This document shows positions 43,576-54,559 of a stretch of 64,000 nucleotides of DNA, piece by piece. The translations under genes and the position numbers were made by a program. This DNA comes from Nemertoderma westbladi (Eukaryota > Xenacoelomorpha > Nemertodermatida > Nemertodermatidae). The notes under the pieces are model-generated. The model was not told where the DNA came from. It searched no databases and saw only the letters and a list, made by a program, of their open reading frames with translations. The DNA lies in NCBI GenBank assembly GCA_032718475.1, contig JAUCBJ010008665.1:1-64000 (forward strand), given 5' to 3'. Numbering within the stretch: position 1 is the first letter of the stretch; each line of letters opens with the position of its first letter.

Positions 43576-44848
43576 ATTTTATAGCAATCTTAATTTCTCC
43601 CTCAATATGAATTGCATGTTCTTGGTAAGCTAGTGGATTACAACTTGTAGGTTTAATGGAATCAAATAAAGCACCAGATTTTTCTAATCTTTGTACTAAA
43701 ATTGAGTTAATAAATGTACTTTGTGAACCAGGATCGGCTAATACTTGATGAGGTTCAAGATACATATTATTTACTAGAATATCATTCAAATAAGGTAATG
43801 ACTTTGAGATAATAGGTGCTTCTTTCATATCATAATGATCTTCTGCTTTATTATAAGAAATATCATCGTATTGAACAGTCTTTCTATTTGTAGGTACTTT
43901 ACTATCTGATCTGCTATGAAATTGATCATCATCCCTTTTAATATCCGGTCTTTGCATTGAATTAATTCTTATATCTTGTGAAAATCTCTTTGTGCAGTTT
44001 CTAGATAAATGTCCATAATCTCTGCAGTGATAACATTGTATTGTACTAGTGATACTATCACTACTAGCACCACGATTACTAAATGTCCCAATATTGTTAT
44101 TCACATTTGTATTACCATTATTGCTGCTGTTATAATATGGCTTATGATATGGCTGCGGGGAATAGTTTCTAATGTCATTTTGTCTTGGTGTTTCATTATA
44201 ATAGTATGGCTTATCTTCTGTACGTTTTCGTATAGAATGAAGGAATATTTCTAAATCACGAGCTAATACAGCTAATGTATTGATTTGTCGTAAAGCATGG
44301 TATTTGTCATTTGATATATTTTGTTTCGTCTTTGAATTTATACCTTTGAGGAATGCTACACACATTGCCTGCTCAACTTCCTTCTTATTCACATCACGAA
44401 GTATCGTCACTTCGGCAGGAGAATAACCATCAGACACCAACTGACGGCCACGTGCTGCCAACAATGCAGCACCACATTTCTGAACGAAATCCATGAAATT
44501 GCTAATCGACTGGTCATGTCGTTGTTGAACACGGTTAAGTTTATCCAAAGCTTCTTGTGGAGATTCCTTTATTTCAAAATGATCTTTAAGACTCTTTGTG
44601 AATTCATCATATGTTATATTTGATGTGTTAGTATAAAATTCTCTGGCGAGAGTACTAATTGTTGATCCTGTTTTTAAACTATTAAGTACTTTACTTATTC
44701 TTTCTTTATCATTTAAGTAACCAGCTACATCCATATCTAATTCCGCATTTGCTAACCAAGTTGCAAATGAACCATCCTTGGAATTATCATAACGAGATAT
44801 ATTCAATGGACGACGTTTAAACTTGTTCTCTTGCTCATGTACCAACAT
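43553..44848 (-). CDS. Gypsy Gag with protease active site
   Basis: 431 codons from the ATG at 44848. The middle resembles retrotransposon Gag (FATWLANAELDMDVAGYLND ... DKLNRVQQRHDQSISNFMDF). A CCHC knuckle CYHCRDYGHLSRNC lies near residue 273, followed by the start of the protease with VLADPGSQSTFIN. The expected active-site triad D-T/S-G reads D-P-G (plus-strand 43730-43735), a single-base change that should kill the protease. The frame is open upstream of the ATG to about 44940, so Gag may begin in the coiled-coil leader with a frame change. Confidence 0.88.
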   Translation of the reverse strand: MLVHEQENKFKRRPLNISRYDNSKDGSFATWLANAELDMDVAGYLNDKERISKVLNSLKTGSTISTLAREFYTNTSNITYDEFTKSLKDHFEIKESPQEALDKLNRVQQRHDQSISNFMDFVQKCGAALLAARGRQLVSDGYSPAEVTILRDVNKKEVEQAMCVAFLKGINSKTKQNISNDKYHALRQINTLAVLARDLEIFLHSIRKRTEDKPYYYNETPRQNDIRNYSPQPYHKPYYNSSNNGNTNVNNNIGTFSNRGASSDSITSTIQCYHCRDYGHLSRNCTKRFSQDIRINSMQRPDIKRDDDQFHSRSDSKVPTNRKTVQYDDISYNKAEDHYDMKEAPIISKSLPYLNDILVNNMYLEPHQVLADPGSQSTFINSILVQRLEKSGALFDSIKPTSCNPLAYQEHAIHIEGEIKIAIKYKLFHQY

Positions 44849-44940
44849 TGTATCATTAACAGTAAATGTTCGATCAATATTTGGTACTGGAGACTGTATA
44901 GGCCTTTGCTGTGAATTCCTCCACTCTGGTACATCAGGAT

Positions 44941-46785
44941 TTATTTAGACTCCCAATGCAGTGTGTTCTCATGTACTACACCATTACCATTAGTAGTATT
45001 GGTAGTATCCTGAGTGGATGCAATTGTATTTATTTTTGTCATTTGTCGTTTGCAGCTTAATAAGTCATCCTGTAGTGATATTACATCATTTTGATAACCT
45101 GACAAATTTACTTGTAATTTATGCATATCCTTTTGCAATAATTTATATTCATCAGATTCTACTGGATCTTTATGCATCTTTTGCAACGATTCTGATAGTT
45201 CTTTAATATACTTATTACGTCCATCAACATCATCATGTAGAGAAGATATCTCTTTACCCAGCTCAATACATTTTGTTTTAAAATTAATACATTCATAACA
45301 AATATCAATATTGTCTGTATTGGTTTTGTCATTCACTTTCTGTTGTTTCTTGTGCCATAAATCATCATATTTATATTTTAATTCATTATAATCTGAGATA
45401 GGTACAAAATCTGAAGAATCAAGTTGCTCACATTGTGTTTTTAAATACTCTACTTGATTTTGACATTCATATTATACAGACTTCAGATCATCAAATTCTT
45501 TCATGGGAACTGTACTTTTAGAAATATCTTTATGCAGTTCCTGTAAACCCAGTGAAAAGTGCGCAAGCGTATCGCAAGCGTGCCTATCGGCACGCTTGCG
45601 ATAAGGCGTATCTCAAGTGATTCCCAAGAGTTATGGCCCGACCTTTACGCAAGCGATTTACTTGAGTTATGTCACATAAATATCGCAACAACTTGCGTTA
45701 AGTCGCATAAAAATCACAACAACTTGCGTTCAGTCGCATAAAACTCGCATCCGATTCACTTGCGACTTTCAAGTGTCATGGCGCATAAATATCGCAAAAA
45801 TCTACTGGTTGTGAGTTTTGTGTAATATATTGAGACCTTTGTGACAGAAAATATGATACAGTAGTTGATTATTCCACTGCTGTTTAATACTATGGGCTTC
45901 CGTATCATCTGCCTACTGTACTTAACTTACATTACATTACATTACACTCTCTAGACTTAGAACATTACACATGCTGTATGAATCAATACTAGAAATGGTT
46001 GGTTATATAGAGGATAATACAAATAGATTAGAACAACCATGGTACACTTTTAACTATTCCCTATAATTTTCTATTCTATAAAATATATTAATATAATCTC
46101 TGTATTCGACAGCCATATTAGATAATTCGTATTCATCAATTTTATATTTTAAAACTATTTATTTCTTGATAGGCAACTTTATTTTAATTAATAAATCTTT
46201 AGTGTAATTAAAAACATGCGATTCACATGGGAATTAACGCATGATATTCTCATGGTGTAAAACATGCGTAAAATAAGTGTTAAATGAGGTATGATTCGCA
46301 TGCGATTTTCATGCACGGAATCACATGCGTAAAATAAGTTGTGAATCGCATGCATGCGTGGAATCGCTTCCTTATTTTACATGTGATTCACATGCGAATC
46401 ACAAGAGTTTTATCGCTATTTATTGAGCCGCAATAAAAATGCATGACGCTTTAAAATCACTTGCGATACGCATGCGCATTTTTCACTGGGAATCATCATT
46501 ATGTTTCACACATTTATTATATTTGTAGTCTAACAAAATATTCTCTTCCACAAGTTCTTTATGTTTTTGTAACAAATTGTTAAGCTGTACTGATAGTGTT
46601 TTAACAATACCATCAGCTTCAATCTCAATTTGTTGAGAATTTGGATCAATTGTTTGTAGTGAACAGTCCTCAAATTGGGGTAATATACCTCCCAAAACAT
46701 TAAAATGAGAAATTAATGAATTAATTAACTTCTGTAATGACACAATGTCTGCCTCTAGATCTGCTTTTGTTTTTCCACCTGCCAT
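44941..46785 (-). pseudogene. Gypsy coiled-coil Gag leader, interrupted
   Basis: From the ATG at 46785 (MAGGKTKADLEADIVSLQKL) a heptad-rich frame runs to 46491, is split by a MITE, and resumes in the same frame at 45547, passing one TAA near 45470, to ...NTLHWESK at 44941. Removing the MITE with one copy of a 2-bp AA flank restores the frame (HNDD joined to LQELHKD). A long coiled-coil N-terminal extension is unusual for Gypsy Gag; it may assist particle assembly. The 1-kb leader 46786-47808 upstream has no frame. Confidence 0.65.
45548..46490. mobile_element. MITE-like DNA element with GCG-rich subterminal repeats
   Basis: A 943-bp insert bounded by CCCAGTGAAAAGTGCGCA on the left and its near-complement on the right (revcomp CCCAGTGAAAAATGCGCA), TIR about 30 bp with two mismatches, flanked by AA on both sides (duplication not certain). 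The left third repeats CTTGCG / GTCGCATAAAA motifs; the right third repeats CATGCG motifs. Near the left end is a 14-bp perfect hairpin (45571-45584 with 45589-45602, loop tatc). No transposase. The superfamily is uncertain. Confidence 0.8.
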
Positions 46786-47808
46786 TATTAACTTACTATT
46801 GTCCCAAATTGGATATTATTCAAAATAAATAAAAATTACAAACTTTGGCACGTCTGCCAAAACTGTAATGTCAGTATATAATCAACCACCAAGGTATATT
46901 ATTGTAGTACTGTGTAATATTCGCATTCCACATATATAAAATAAACATATAGGGTAAACCCAAATAATTTATTCAGTCACACTGCAGGTTGAATTTGCTA
47001 CATTTCTGCATTGATAAATTCGTAACTCAACCATATATATATATATTACAGTATTTAATTAATTTCCATACCGGTACCCATATAACTCAAAATACTGGAA
47101 TTCCAATTTAATTACAATTACTTAGTCGACTTAGGCCTCTTTTAACTGCATCTATAATGCTGTATGCTGATTGAAACTTGAAAGCGGATGGGTCGTCCTG
47201 CCCTATTCAATGCACTTTCACAAATAAATTATTTTCATAGTAACTCATTCAAATACGAAGTAGGTTTGCCATTTACCAGGCTATATAGCCTGTACGCAGT
47301 GGCGTTATCCTTCTTCCTGTACGGTAACCAGGTAACTATACTTATTCCAATATTAGGGCGGTCACCCTACACCCTAATAAAATATTCTGTCTTAATTTCT
47401 TCAATAACAGGAATAACGTAGCCTATTCGGGATGTGTTAAGTTAGGCAGTTAGGTACAATGGCCCAATGGCCAAATTAATTTCAATTTTGGTTTAAATAC
47501 AATATTCGCTGAATATCGGGCTTTCTGCCTTCACCATACAGTCAAGACATCATCAGTACAGCAGTAAGTAGATGTAGCTGTGAAGGATTGAACCAGCAAT
47601 TAAGCCTACCGGTACCGGTACTGATTTCATCACCAGTCAGCCAGTAAATTAAACAAAACCAAATACAGAAATAATGCCATCAGTACAGCCGTAATATCTG
47701 AATATACCGGTCTGCCATAGGTACACCAAACCTGAATTACTGAATCGATATCTTCTCCCTTAGTCAGCCTTTCTTGCAAACGTAAATACAGTGTAGAAAG
47801 TGATCTTT

Positions 47809-47822
47809 ACCCAGGGACGCCA
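47809..47822 (-). other. Gypsy primer-binding site for tRNA-Asn
   Basis: Minus-strand TGGCGTCCCTGGGT directly abuts the 5' LTR. It is complementary to the 3' end of animal tRNA-Asn (ACCCAGGGACG plus CCA) over 14 bases. Confidence 0.85.
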
Positions 47823-48100
47823 TGTTATAATCATAAAGTAGAAGTAACTGAAGTATAGAAAAAGTAAGCTACATACTGACATATGCGAAATATTGATATC
47901 CATCCAATCCAAACAAAGTATATCAAAATCAACACAGTCTAACCGTACTACCGGTACATAAACATACTGATGACATACCAGTAATCATCCATCCAAATCA
48001 CCTCTACCGTACTACCGGTACCCTCCTGCAATACCATGTCTCGAGTCAGGCCATGTCCAGGCCCTCATCCGGTCAGTTAGGTCCTAAAATATACTCAACA
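47823..48100 (-). repeat. Gypsy 5' LTR (278 bp)
   Basis: Matches 39285-39586 except for about three substitutions and the two 12-bp duplications. Flanked outside by CTGA at 48101-48104. Confidence 0.95.
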
Positions 48101-48476
48101 CTGACTATTATGGGAGTAACCTGGGACAGCATGGGGGTGGACTGGGGCAATGCGGGGAAGGGACTGGATACTGTGGGAATAACCTGGGACAGCATGGGGA
48201 TGGACTGGGACAATGCGGGGAAGGGACTGAATACTGTGAGAGTAACCTGGGATAGCATGGGGATGGACTGGGACAATGCAGGGAAGGGACTGGATACTGT
48301 GGGAGTAATATGGGTCAGCATGGAGATGGACTGGGACAATGCCGGGAAGGGACTGGCTACTATGGGAGTAACCTGGGATGCATGGGGGTGGACTGGGACA
48401 ATGTGGGGAAGGGACTGGACACTGTGGGAGTAACCTGGGACAACAAGGGGATGGACTGGGAAAATGCGGAGGCTGA
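48101..48476. repeat. 63-bp tandem repeat inside the RT gene, right part
   Basis: About six copies of the same unit as 38627-39284. A one-base loss at about 48378 (gggatgcatggg) shifts the frame inside the array. Confidence 0.9.
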
Positions 48477-49577
48477 TTGAGTTGCACTACGACCCTCCGG
48501 GGCACCACTGAGAGATACACTGTCAGATGGACTATGGGCGATGGTGCGCGAATTGAGAGACGAATCTGAGGAAGCCAATACTGGTTCACAGTGTAGGGAG
48601 CGTACCATAGGCAGGGACCCGCATCCATACGCCAGCATAGCGAGTGGATCTCCCTGCGTCATGCCCTCTCTGCTCCACAGTGGGGGGTTGTTGCCATCGA
48701 GGTACAATGCGGCGTGACCATTATACGCATTGTAGAGAAACCTCGAACATCTCGGCCAAAGTACTCTGCAATTCCACAGTATCACGGGACAGCTGAGGCT
48801 GTTAAATGCATTGCGGGCGTCTACTAGAATCATGGCCTTGGTGGATTCATCATCGAATATCGAGACCATCGCATGGATGGCGCCCTCTATTCCGGCCTTC
48901 ACCCCGGCACACAATTGGTCTGCACCGCACTGAGTTACAATGTCAGTCTTTATTGCCATCGCCATGCTGACTGCGAGGAGTCTAAAGAGAACCCCCCCCC
49001 CTACGCCAATCGGACGGACCCCGGGCTGTTTGTCCAATCCAACCAAACGGCATGCTCGAAGCACACGGATCTCCCCCCACGGTACAATGGTGTTACACAG
49101 ACGTCGTGCCAACCCCGCCACAACTTCGCGCAACCGCGAACTATGGGCCTGGTATCGAGTCAGCAGTGCGTGCCAGAACTCACCATCCCCTCCGACAGGG
49201 CCAGCACAACTGCACAGAGCTCGTGCCGCCTTGAGGATGAGCTGTCCAGTCACATCAACACCCTCGAGTGGGGGCAAATCGCTGCAAGAATCAAAACTGT
49301 CAGGGGAGACATCCATCTGTGGAGGGTGTTTCTGTTCCAGAACATCTCGTACGGTAATGCCTAGCGGCTGACCCTCAGCTTGGTCCTCGGGGTTGAGAAC
49401 ACCTCCGCAGTCACGATCTGTGACTGTCCGCACAGCTGACCAGTTCATGTTGGCAAGGACCTTTCGATCGAGGATGCTGGAAGACCGGGGATGTGTTCCC
49501 GGAAGTTGCACCCCTTCCGGTCGCGAATTTGCTACTGCACCGCACGGCCTCAACAAGTAGGGCCCCAAAGTCACCAT
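48360..49577 (-). pseudogene. RT element, fingers and palm motifs A and B, plus repeats
   Basis: The minus-strand frame includes LDRKVLANMNWSAVRTVTD, VGLDKQPGVRPIGVGGG, AMILVDARNAFNSLSC (motif A, 48797-48831), SREGMTQGDPLAML (motif B, 48634-48662) and then, in frame, the first 21-residue repeats (SQSIPLLSQVTPTV...). The motifs GVRPIGVG, D-A-x-NAFNSL and TQGDPLAM identify a reverse transcriptase family I know from many invertebrate genomes; I cannot assign its clade. The catalytic motif C follows only at 38483, beyond the repeat and the Gypsy insertion. Confidence 0.8.
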
Positions 49578-50214
49578 GTTCCCACGTTTCTAATCGCCTT
49601 AGGAGGGTACGCCGCACATCTGGGGTCTTCACGACATCCGGGTCACGTTGAAAAATCTTAGCGATGAAGCAAAGAGGTCGCTCTGAAGGATAAACTCCTT
49701 CACACAGTTTTGCCAGCTCCTTTGTTATGTCGTCAACTATCTTGCGTCCGAGATTGCCCCCAGGGACAATATAGCGGCGGTTTGGTAGACGACATAGACG
49801 ACGATGATGACTCTCCCAGGTAGGATCGGGTGAAGAACCCGGAGTATTCAGCCAGGACCCGCCGAAAGCGGCTTCCAAACGTTCGGAAGTGGAAGGAGGC
49901 GGTGGGATGCAGTCCGTGCCACTCGCCACCGCCGGTGGGGCAGCCGACTGCTCAACTACAGTGGTGTCCAACTCCGTGTCACTGCTCTCACTCAACGAAG
50001 GCGTTGATGTGGCGGACCCGGAAAGTGAATCGTCAAATACAATGTTTGCCATATTGGTAGGCAACGTGGGAGGTACAACCGGGTTCTTATGCCTGCTAAT
50101 TTCCATTGGGACACACCGGGTACACTGGCGGTTTGCGCGAACACACCCACATCGACTAGTGGGACCACAACCACTGGCTGCACACTGGCAGCACCGCTGC
50201 GACATCTGTGACAT
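49411..50214 (-). pseudogene. RT element N-terminal domain, Cys-rich
   Basis: From the ATG at 50214: MSQMSQRCCQCAASGCG then CGCVRANRQCTRCVP, a cysteine cluster that probably binds zinc and nucleic acid. A Ser/Pro linker follows, then RRYIVPGGNLGRKIVDDITK and LLRRLETWEHGDFGALLVEA, which matches the conserved pre-RT region of the same family (FLVP.G..G......L, RRL..W..GD...LL.E). The frame must change near 49500 to continue into the RT frame. Confidence 0.65.
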
Positions 50215-51603
50215 CGCCACCCAATATAAACAAATAACAGTCTTATGATATATCAGTATAACTCAGTAGTATAGCAGTATAGCAGAGTTTTGTTTTAAAC
50301 ATAAAAATCGTAATCGTAAATAAATAAACGTAATTATTATTAGAACCGAGTTATTTGATTTATTTGAAAGTAAATTTATTTTGTTATTTCACATCGCCCT
50401 ATTTCTTCTACAATTGGAGCGAAACATTACTTGTTTCCCTTGGAGCGGTGTTACGATATATGGCGCTGTGTACTAGAACAGCCCATTATACAGTACAGAG
50501 CAATTAGATAAATTATATCGATGTACGGCATTCGTTAGATAGGGAAAATAAAATACACGAGTTTATATTATTCATCCGATTTTGTACAGTATATAGTCTT
50601 TCGTATGTAATTTTATAATAAATCTTTAGTATTTACATTTATGGTGGCAAACTTTCATAAAACTTTAATATGAATTTGCCGTTTATTAATGCATATTTGT
50701 ACTAATTTCTTTTATATTTCTCTACAAACTGGCGTTGTACTAAATTTATGCTAAATGTGCTTTAATAATCGCAAAATTAATGCTACAGCCATAAACCTAT
50801 AAGCCCATCGAGACAGATTCATTACCATATATCGTAATAATTTGAGAAATGGGTGAAGGAAGGATCACAATCAGGCTCTCTCATTGGCCTAGCTATCTTA
50901 GGTTGGTCTAATGGTAGTAGATTTTGTTGGACCAATGATATAATCATTGCGTCATACCTATATTTTTACTCAGTGTACCTTTTTCAGTGTTCAGTGTATT
51001 AGTACACCGGTACAGCGGTACTGTGCACGTGTTAGCTTAGTTAGTTAGTACGCAAATTCGTATTTTACGACACTGTAGTTTATTTAGCTAGAATTTAATT
51101 TAGTTAGAATAAAATTAACAGTTTGTACGCAGCATAGTGGAGAATAGTTGGGTAAATTACTCTTAGAAATACCGTAGAATATTCAACGCTAGGCGGTTAT
51201 TTGAAAATAGCGGGTTAGCGGGCTGACAGTGGTTGCTAGTATATACAGTAGTAAGCTTGCTGGCCTAAAGCCAGCTTAAGGCCAAGTTTTGACATTAGGA
51301 CGAATAAATAGCCCATCCCATTATAATATTAAAATATTCTCACATTCGACATAATCCAGCCCGATAACTTCCAGTATTTCTCTGTGATAAGTGAATGCCG
51401 AGTGCTAGACCACCCGCACTCATTTTAAGTAGCTTAGGGAGCCATTTCAGATTTATTGTTTTGGTTGCTGCTGTTTTGGCTTATAGATTCGAACAGTTAG
51501 CTCTCTGTTGAGAAATCAACAGAGAAAGGAGCGAGTGATTGTCAGAGCCGTATAGTTCGTAATAGTAAATTGTTCTTAGGAAATGGTTCTGAAGGTTCTG
51601 CTT
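50215..51603. other. Spacer without recognised features
   Basis: AT-rich; no frame over 60 codons that looks coding and no repeat pattern. It contains gttagttagt-type short repeats near 51025-51045. Confidence 0.35.
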
Positions 51604-51608
51604 GTGTT

Positions 51609-52122
51609 TGTTAGCTTATTCAATCCCGCCAACACCCCATAAAGTTATCAGCCGATAAGCAATATTGGGGGCCACGAGATTGGGCAATAAGAGTGGGAAG
51701 GAAGCACACAATAGAGGGTCAGGGGCCAAACCCCTAACCCAGAGAGAACAGGTGGAGTGAACGGGAATACTCCACGGGGCGCCAACAAGGGTATTAACCA
51801 ATCAGAGGGGGGAATGGCATCGATTGAGTAGCAGTAAGGCCACCGTGCAATATAACCAATAACCTATTAATCAGTGATTCAGTTATCTCAGTGCAGCAGT
51901 GCTAGCGTAGGGTACAGCCAATTAGTTTAGTTAGGGGATCACGGGACTTTAGTTACCGTATCCCGCCTTGTACACATTCACAATATATCTATATCTTATA
52001 ACCTCTTATTATACACCGAACTTCAGAACTCAATTATCTTTACTTCACCCTTACACACGGCGGGGACGCGTGGACTAAATACCACACCGGATAAATCGGG
52101 ATCCCTCCTGGATCCCGTCACA
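51609..52122 (+). repeat. 5' LTR (514 bp)
   Basis: Starts TGTTAGC, ends GTCACA. It lacks 23 bp (taaccaactcgcgccatccc then aat) present in the 3' LTR; the deletion is flanked by CAAT on both sides, pointing to slippage. ATTCAGTTATCT at 51877-51888 may be the initiator. Directly after it, a roughly 36-bp sequence (gtaactaaatc...taaactc) occurs twice; I could not match a primer-binding tRNA. Confidence 0.95.
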
Positions 52123-52243
52123 GTAACTAAATCGGTGTTGCTTCCCCAGCTAAACTCAGTAACTAAATCCGAGCTGCCGCCCTAGTTAAACTCTAAGAAC
52201 TACCGGTACAACCTAGCTAGCCGAATCATCAGCCACAAACGAG

Positions 52244-54559
52244 ATGAGTGAATCGGGCGAGACACCGACGCGGACCCCGGACGAAGACCTAACGATCCGC
52301 GAGGCCGCGACCAAGCGATACAGGCCCACGACGCCGGAGCCATCGATAACGGGCGAACCGGAAGTCCAGGACGAGGAGGGCCTGGAACCCGAAGTCGAAC
52401 CAAGAGAGAAAGAGAGCGAGATGGAGGGAGATGGAGACGAGTCGACACGAGAGGGAGAACGGCGCGCCGATGTCGCCGGCCAGCTACCGGCCGAGGGCGA
52501 CGGGCGGCCCACCGAAACGGCGACGGTGGGGCCGACGGTGCGACGCCGGACGCGAAGAGACGGAGGAGAGATCGGTACCGATGTCGCCGGCCAGCTACAG
52601 GCCGAGGGCGACGGACGGCCCACCGGAACGGCCACGGTGGAGCCGCCGGTACGACGTCGAACCCGGAGGGACGGAGGAGAGGTCGGCGACGAGGACGTCG
52701 GGGTTTCTGAGCGACTTCGACGGGCCTACAACGCGACCCGGAAGCTGATAAACGACGCCAAGAAGGAAGGGGCGAAGGTAGACGAGGTGAGACTGAGAAA
52801 GCGACTAGGTGAGTCGGATAAACACTTAAACTACCTAATACGTTTTGGGCAGAGAGAACTGGCCGGGGAGAGAGCAGAAAGGATAGCCGGCGAACTGTTT
52901 GAACTATGGGAGTGTGGGAGTATGGGACCTAGCGTAGCGCCAGTGTACATAGGGCCATACTTGGTCGATGCCCGGGGAGTGAAACCAGTGGGTTGGAAGG
53001 GACCTGAAGAGGGCGAATCCGAGGTTAACACCGAGGATTCGGCCTCGTCGGTCGGAGAAAGCTCCGAAAAGGGGGAGAAAGTTAGTAGGTCGGGAAGGCG
53101 GGGGAAGTCCGTCGTAACCGATAAGTCTGCTACATCCTCCGCGAAAGAAAGAGCGGTGAGAAAAATAGGGGCCACGTACCGTCTCAGCATGGCAGAGCAA
53201 GGTCAGAGAGAAATGAAGGAACGGCTAGAGGAGGGAAGAGTGCGGTTAGAGAGGGAAACGGTATTGCTTAGAGAAACCGGAGAAAGGGCCGAAAGGGCTT
53301 TGAAAAGCCTAAGGGAGTATGATGAGATAGAGGAAAGGGAGTATAGGGAGCGTGAAGCGAGAGAGGAAAAGGAACGCGAGGAGCGTGAAGCGAGAGAGGA
53401 AAAGGAACGCGAGGAGCGTGAGGCGAGAATGGAAAAGGAACGCAAGGAGCGTGAGGCGGAACGCAAGGAGCGTGAGGCGGGAATGGAAAAGGAACGCAAG
53501 GAGCGTGAGGCGGGAAAAGAAAAGGAACGCAAGGAGCGTGAGGCGAGAAAGGAAGAGGAACGTAAAGAGCGTGGGGCGAGACGAAGGGAGAGCATTAAGA
53601 GTGCCGCAGACTCGGCCATCAAGGACACCCAGGAGCGTGAGGGGATAGTGGCAAAGGGTGAAAAGGAGCGCAAGGAATTAAAGGAACGGCAGAGTGAGTA
53701 TGCGAAAAATATAATTAGAGGGACGCACGAGTTGGAATATGTGCGAGTGGGACCGCCGTCTGAAACTGGGGCCGGCTCGAGTATTTTTGAGGAGCCGAGG
53801 GCCGTAGACGTATTTGTTAATACTCCACTGACAGGGACCGCACGACAGACTCAAGACTGGTGCGACCGTACGAGCGGGGGGGGGGGGGGTAATGATAATA
53901 ATAATGGTACAGTAGACGTTGTCGATATTAATAGTACCGTATGGGATAACGCTAATCAAACCTTTATTACAGGAAATACTTTGCCTGGTGGTAGTAATTT
54001 AAATTTAAATCAGAACAATCCCAGTGTTAATGTAGAAAATAATCCTAATGTTGATGTAGTTACGCAAAATAATTCAAATAATCAAAATAATAACTCGAAT
54101 TCGGACCTACAAAATAACTTAAATAACGCGATTACACAGAATAATTCGAATAATTCAAATAATGATCTTAGCCCGAATTTACAAAATAATTCAGATAACG
54201 TAGTCGCGCAGAATAATACAAATGATTTTGTTTCAAATGAGCAAATTAATTCCGTTTCCAATATGGGTGCTATTAGTGTAGACACGTCGGGCCTACGTAA
54301 CCAGGGAGCAGAGGGCCTGGTAGGCCACGTAGTTAGTAGACAGAGAGCAGAGGGCCTGGTAGGCCACGTAGTTGGTAGGCAGGTAGCGGAGGGCCTGGAA
54401 GGCCACGCAATAGCAGAGGGAGAGGCGGGGGTGAATAGACCCGACTGTGGTAGGGTTGATGTGTCGACTAGAGAGATATATAGTAGCGGGGCGAGAGGTA
54501 GCGAACTTAGATGTAGCGAGTGGGGGGGGGGCTACGAGCACCCCACAACAGAAAGTTAG
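52244..54559 (+). CDS. Gag N-terminal extension, coiled coil
   Basis: 771 codons from the ATG at 52244 (MSESGETPTRTPDEDL), 122 bp after the LTR. Order: an acidic low-complexity head with a tandem duplication of about 108 bp (two copies of DVAGQLPAEGDGRPTE-like sequence), a helical region (RLRRAYNATRKLINDAKKEG), a long charged coiled coil with repeated EKERKEREAR units (about residues 310-470), a G14 run, an Asn/Gln-rich stretch, and three repeats with EGLVGHVV. The layout parallels the coiled-coil extension of the BEL/Pao protein at 2424-11006. The frame changes at a G10/G13 region near 54522-54580. Confidence 0.8.
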   Translation: MSESGETPTRTPDEDLTIREAATKRYRPTTPEPSITGEPEVQDEEGLEPEVEPREKESEMEGDGDESTREGERRADVAGQLPAEGDGRPTETATVGPTVRRRTRRDGGEIGTDVAGQLQAEGDGRPTGTATVEPPVRRRTRRDGGEVGDEDVGVSERLRRAYNATRKLINDAKKEGAKVDEVRLRKRLGESDKHLNYLIRFGQRELAGERAERIAGELFELWECGSMGPSVAPVYIGPYLVDARGVKPVGWKGPEEGESEVNTEDSASSVGESSEKGEKVSRSGRRGKSVVTDKSATSSAKERAVRKIGATYRLSMAEQGQREMKERLEEGRVRLERETVLLRETGERAERALKSLREYDEIEEREYREREAREEKEREEREAREEKEREEREARMEKERKEREAERKEREAGMEKERKEREAGKEKERKEREARKEEERKERGARRRESIKSAADSAIKDTQEREGIVAKGEKERKELKERQSEYAKNIIRGTHELEYVRVGPPSETGAGSSIFEEPRAVDVFVNTPLTGTARQTQDWCDRTSGGGGGNDNNNGTVDVVDINSTVWDNANQTFITGNTLPGGSNLNLNQNNPSVNVENNPNVDVVTQNNSNNQNNNSNSDLQNNLNNAITQNNSNNSNNDLSPNLQNNSDNVVAQNNTNDFVSNEQINSVSNMGAISVDTSGLRNQGAEGLVGHVVSRQRAEGLVGHVVGRQVAEGLEGHAIAEGEAGVNRPDCGRVDVSTREIYSSGARGSELRCSEWGGGYEHPTTES

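Larger units (their letters stand above)
39285..48100 (-). mobile_element. Gypsy (Ty3) LTR retrotransposon
   Basis: Complete element on the minus strand with LTRs at both ends (TGTT...AACA), 4-bp target duplication CTGA (39281-39284 and 48101-48104), primer-binding site and polypurine tract. Order on the minus strand: 5' LTR, PBS, coiled-coil Gag leader (split by a MITE), Gag with CCHC, protease, RT, RNase H, integrase, PPT, 3' LTR. The LTRs differ by only about three substitutions and two 12-bp duplications, yet the coding region has several single-base frame changes and stops. It is nested in the tandem repeat of the RT element. Confidence 0.95.

Noticed and set aside
48095-48628. His/Pro/Ser-rich frames overlapping the RT repeat (also 38426-39211)
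   Set aside because: Alternative frames of the same 63-bp repeat; the RT-continuous frame is the supported one.
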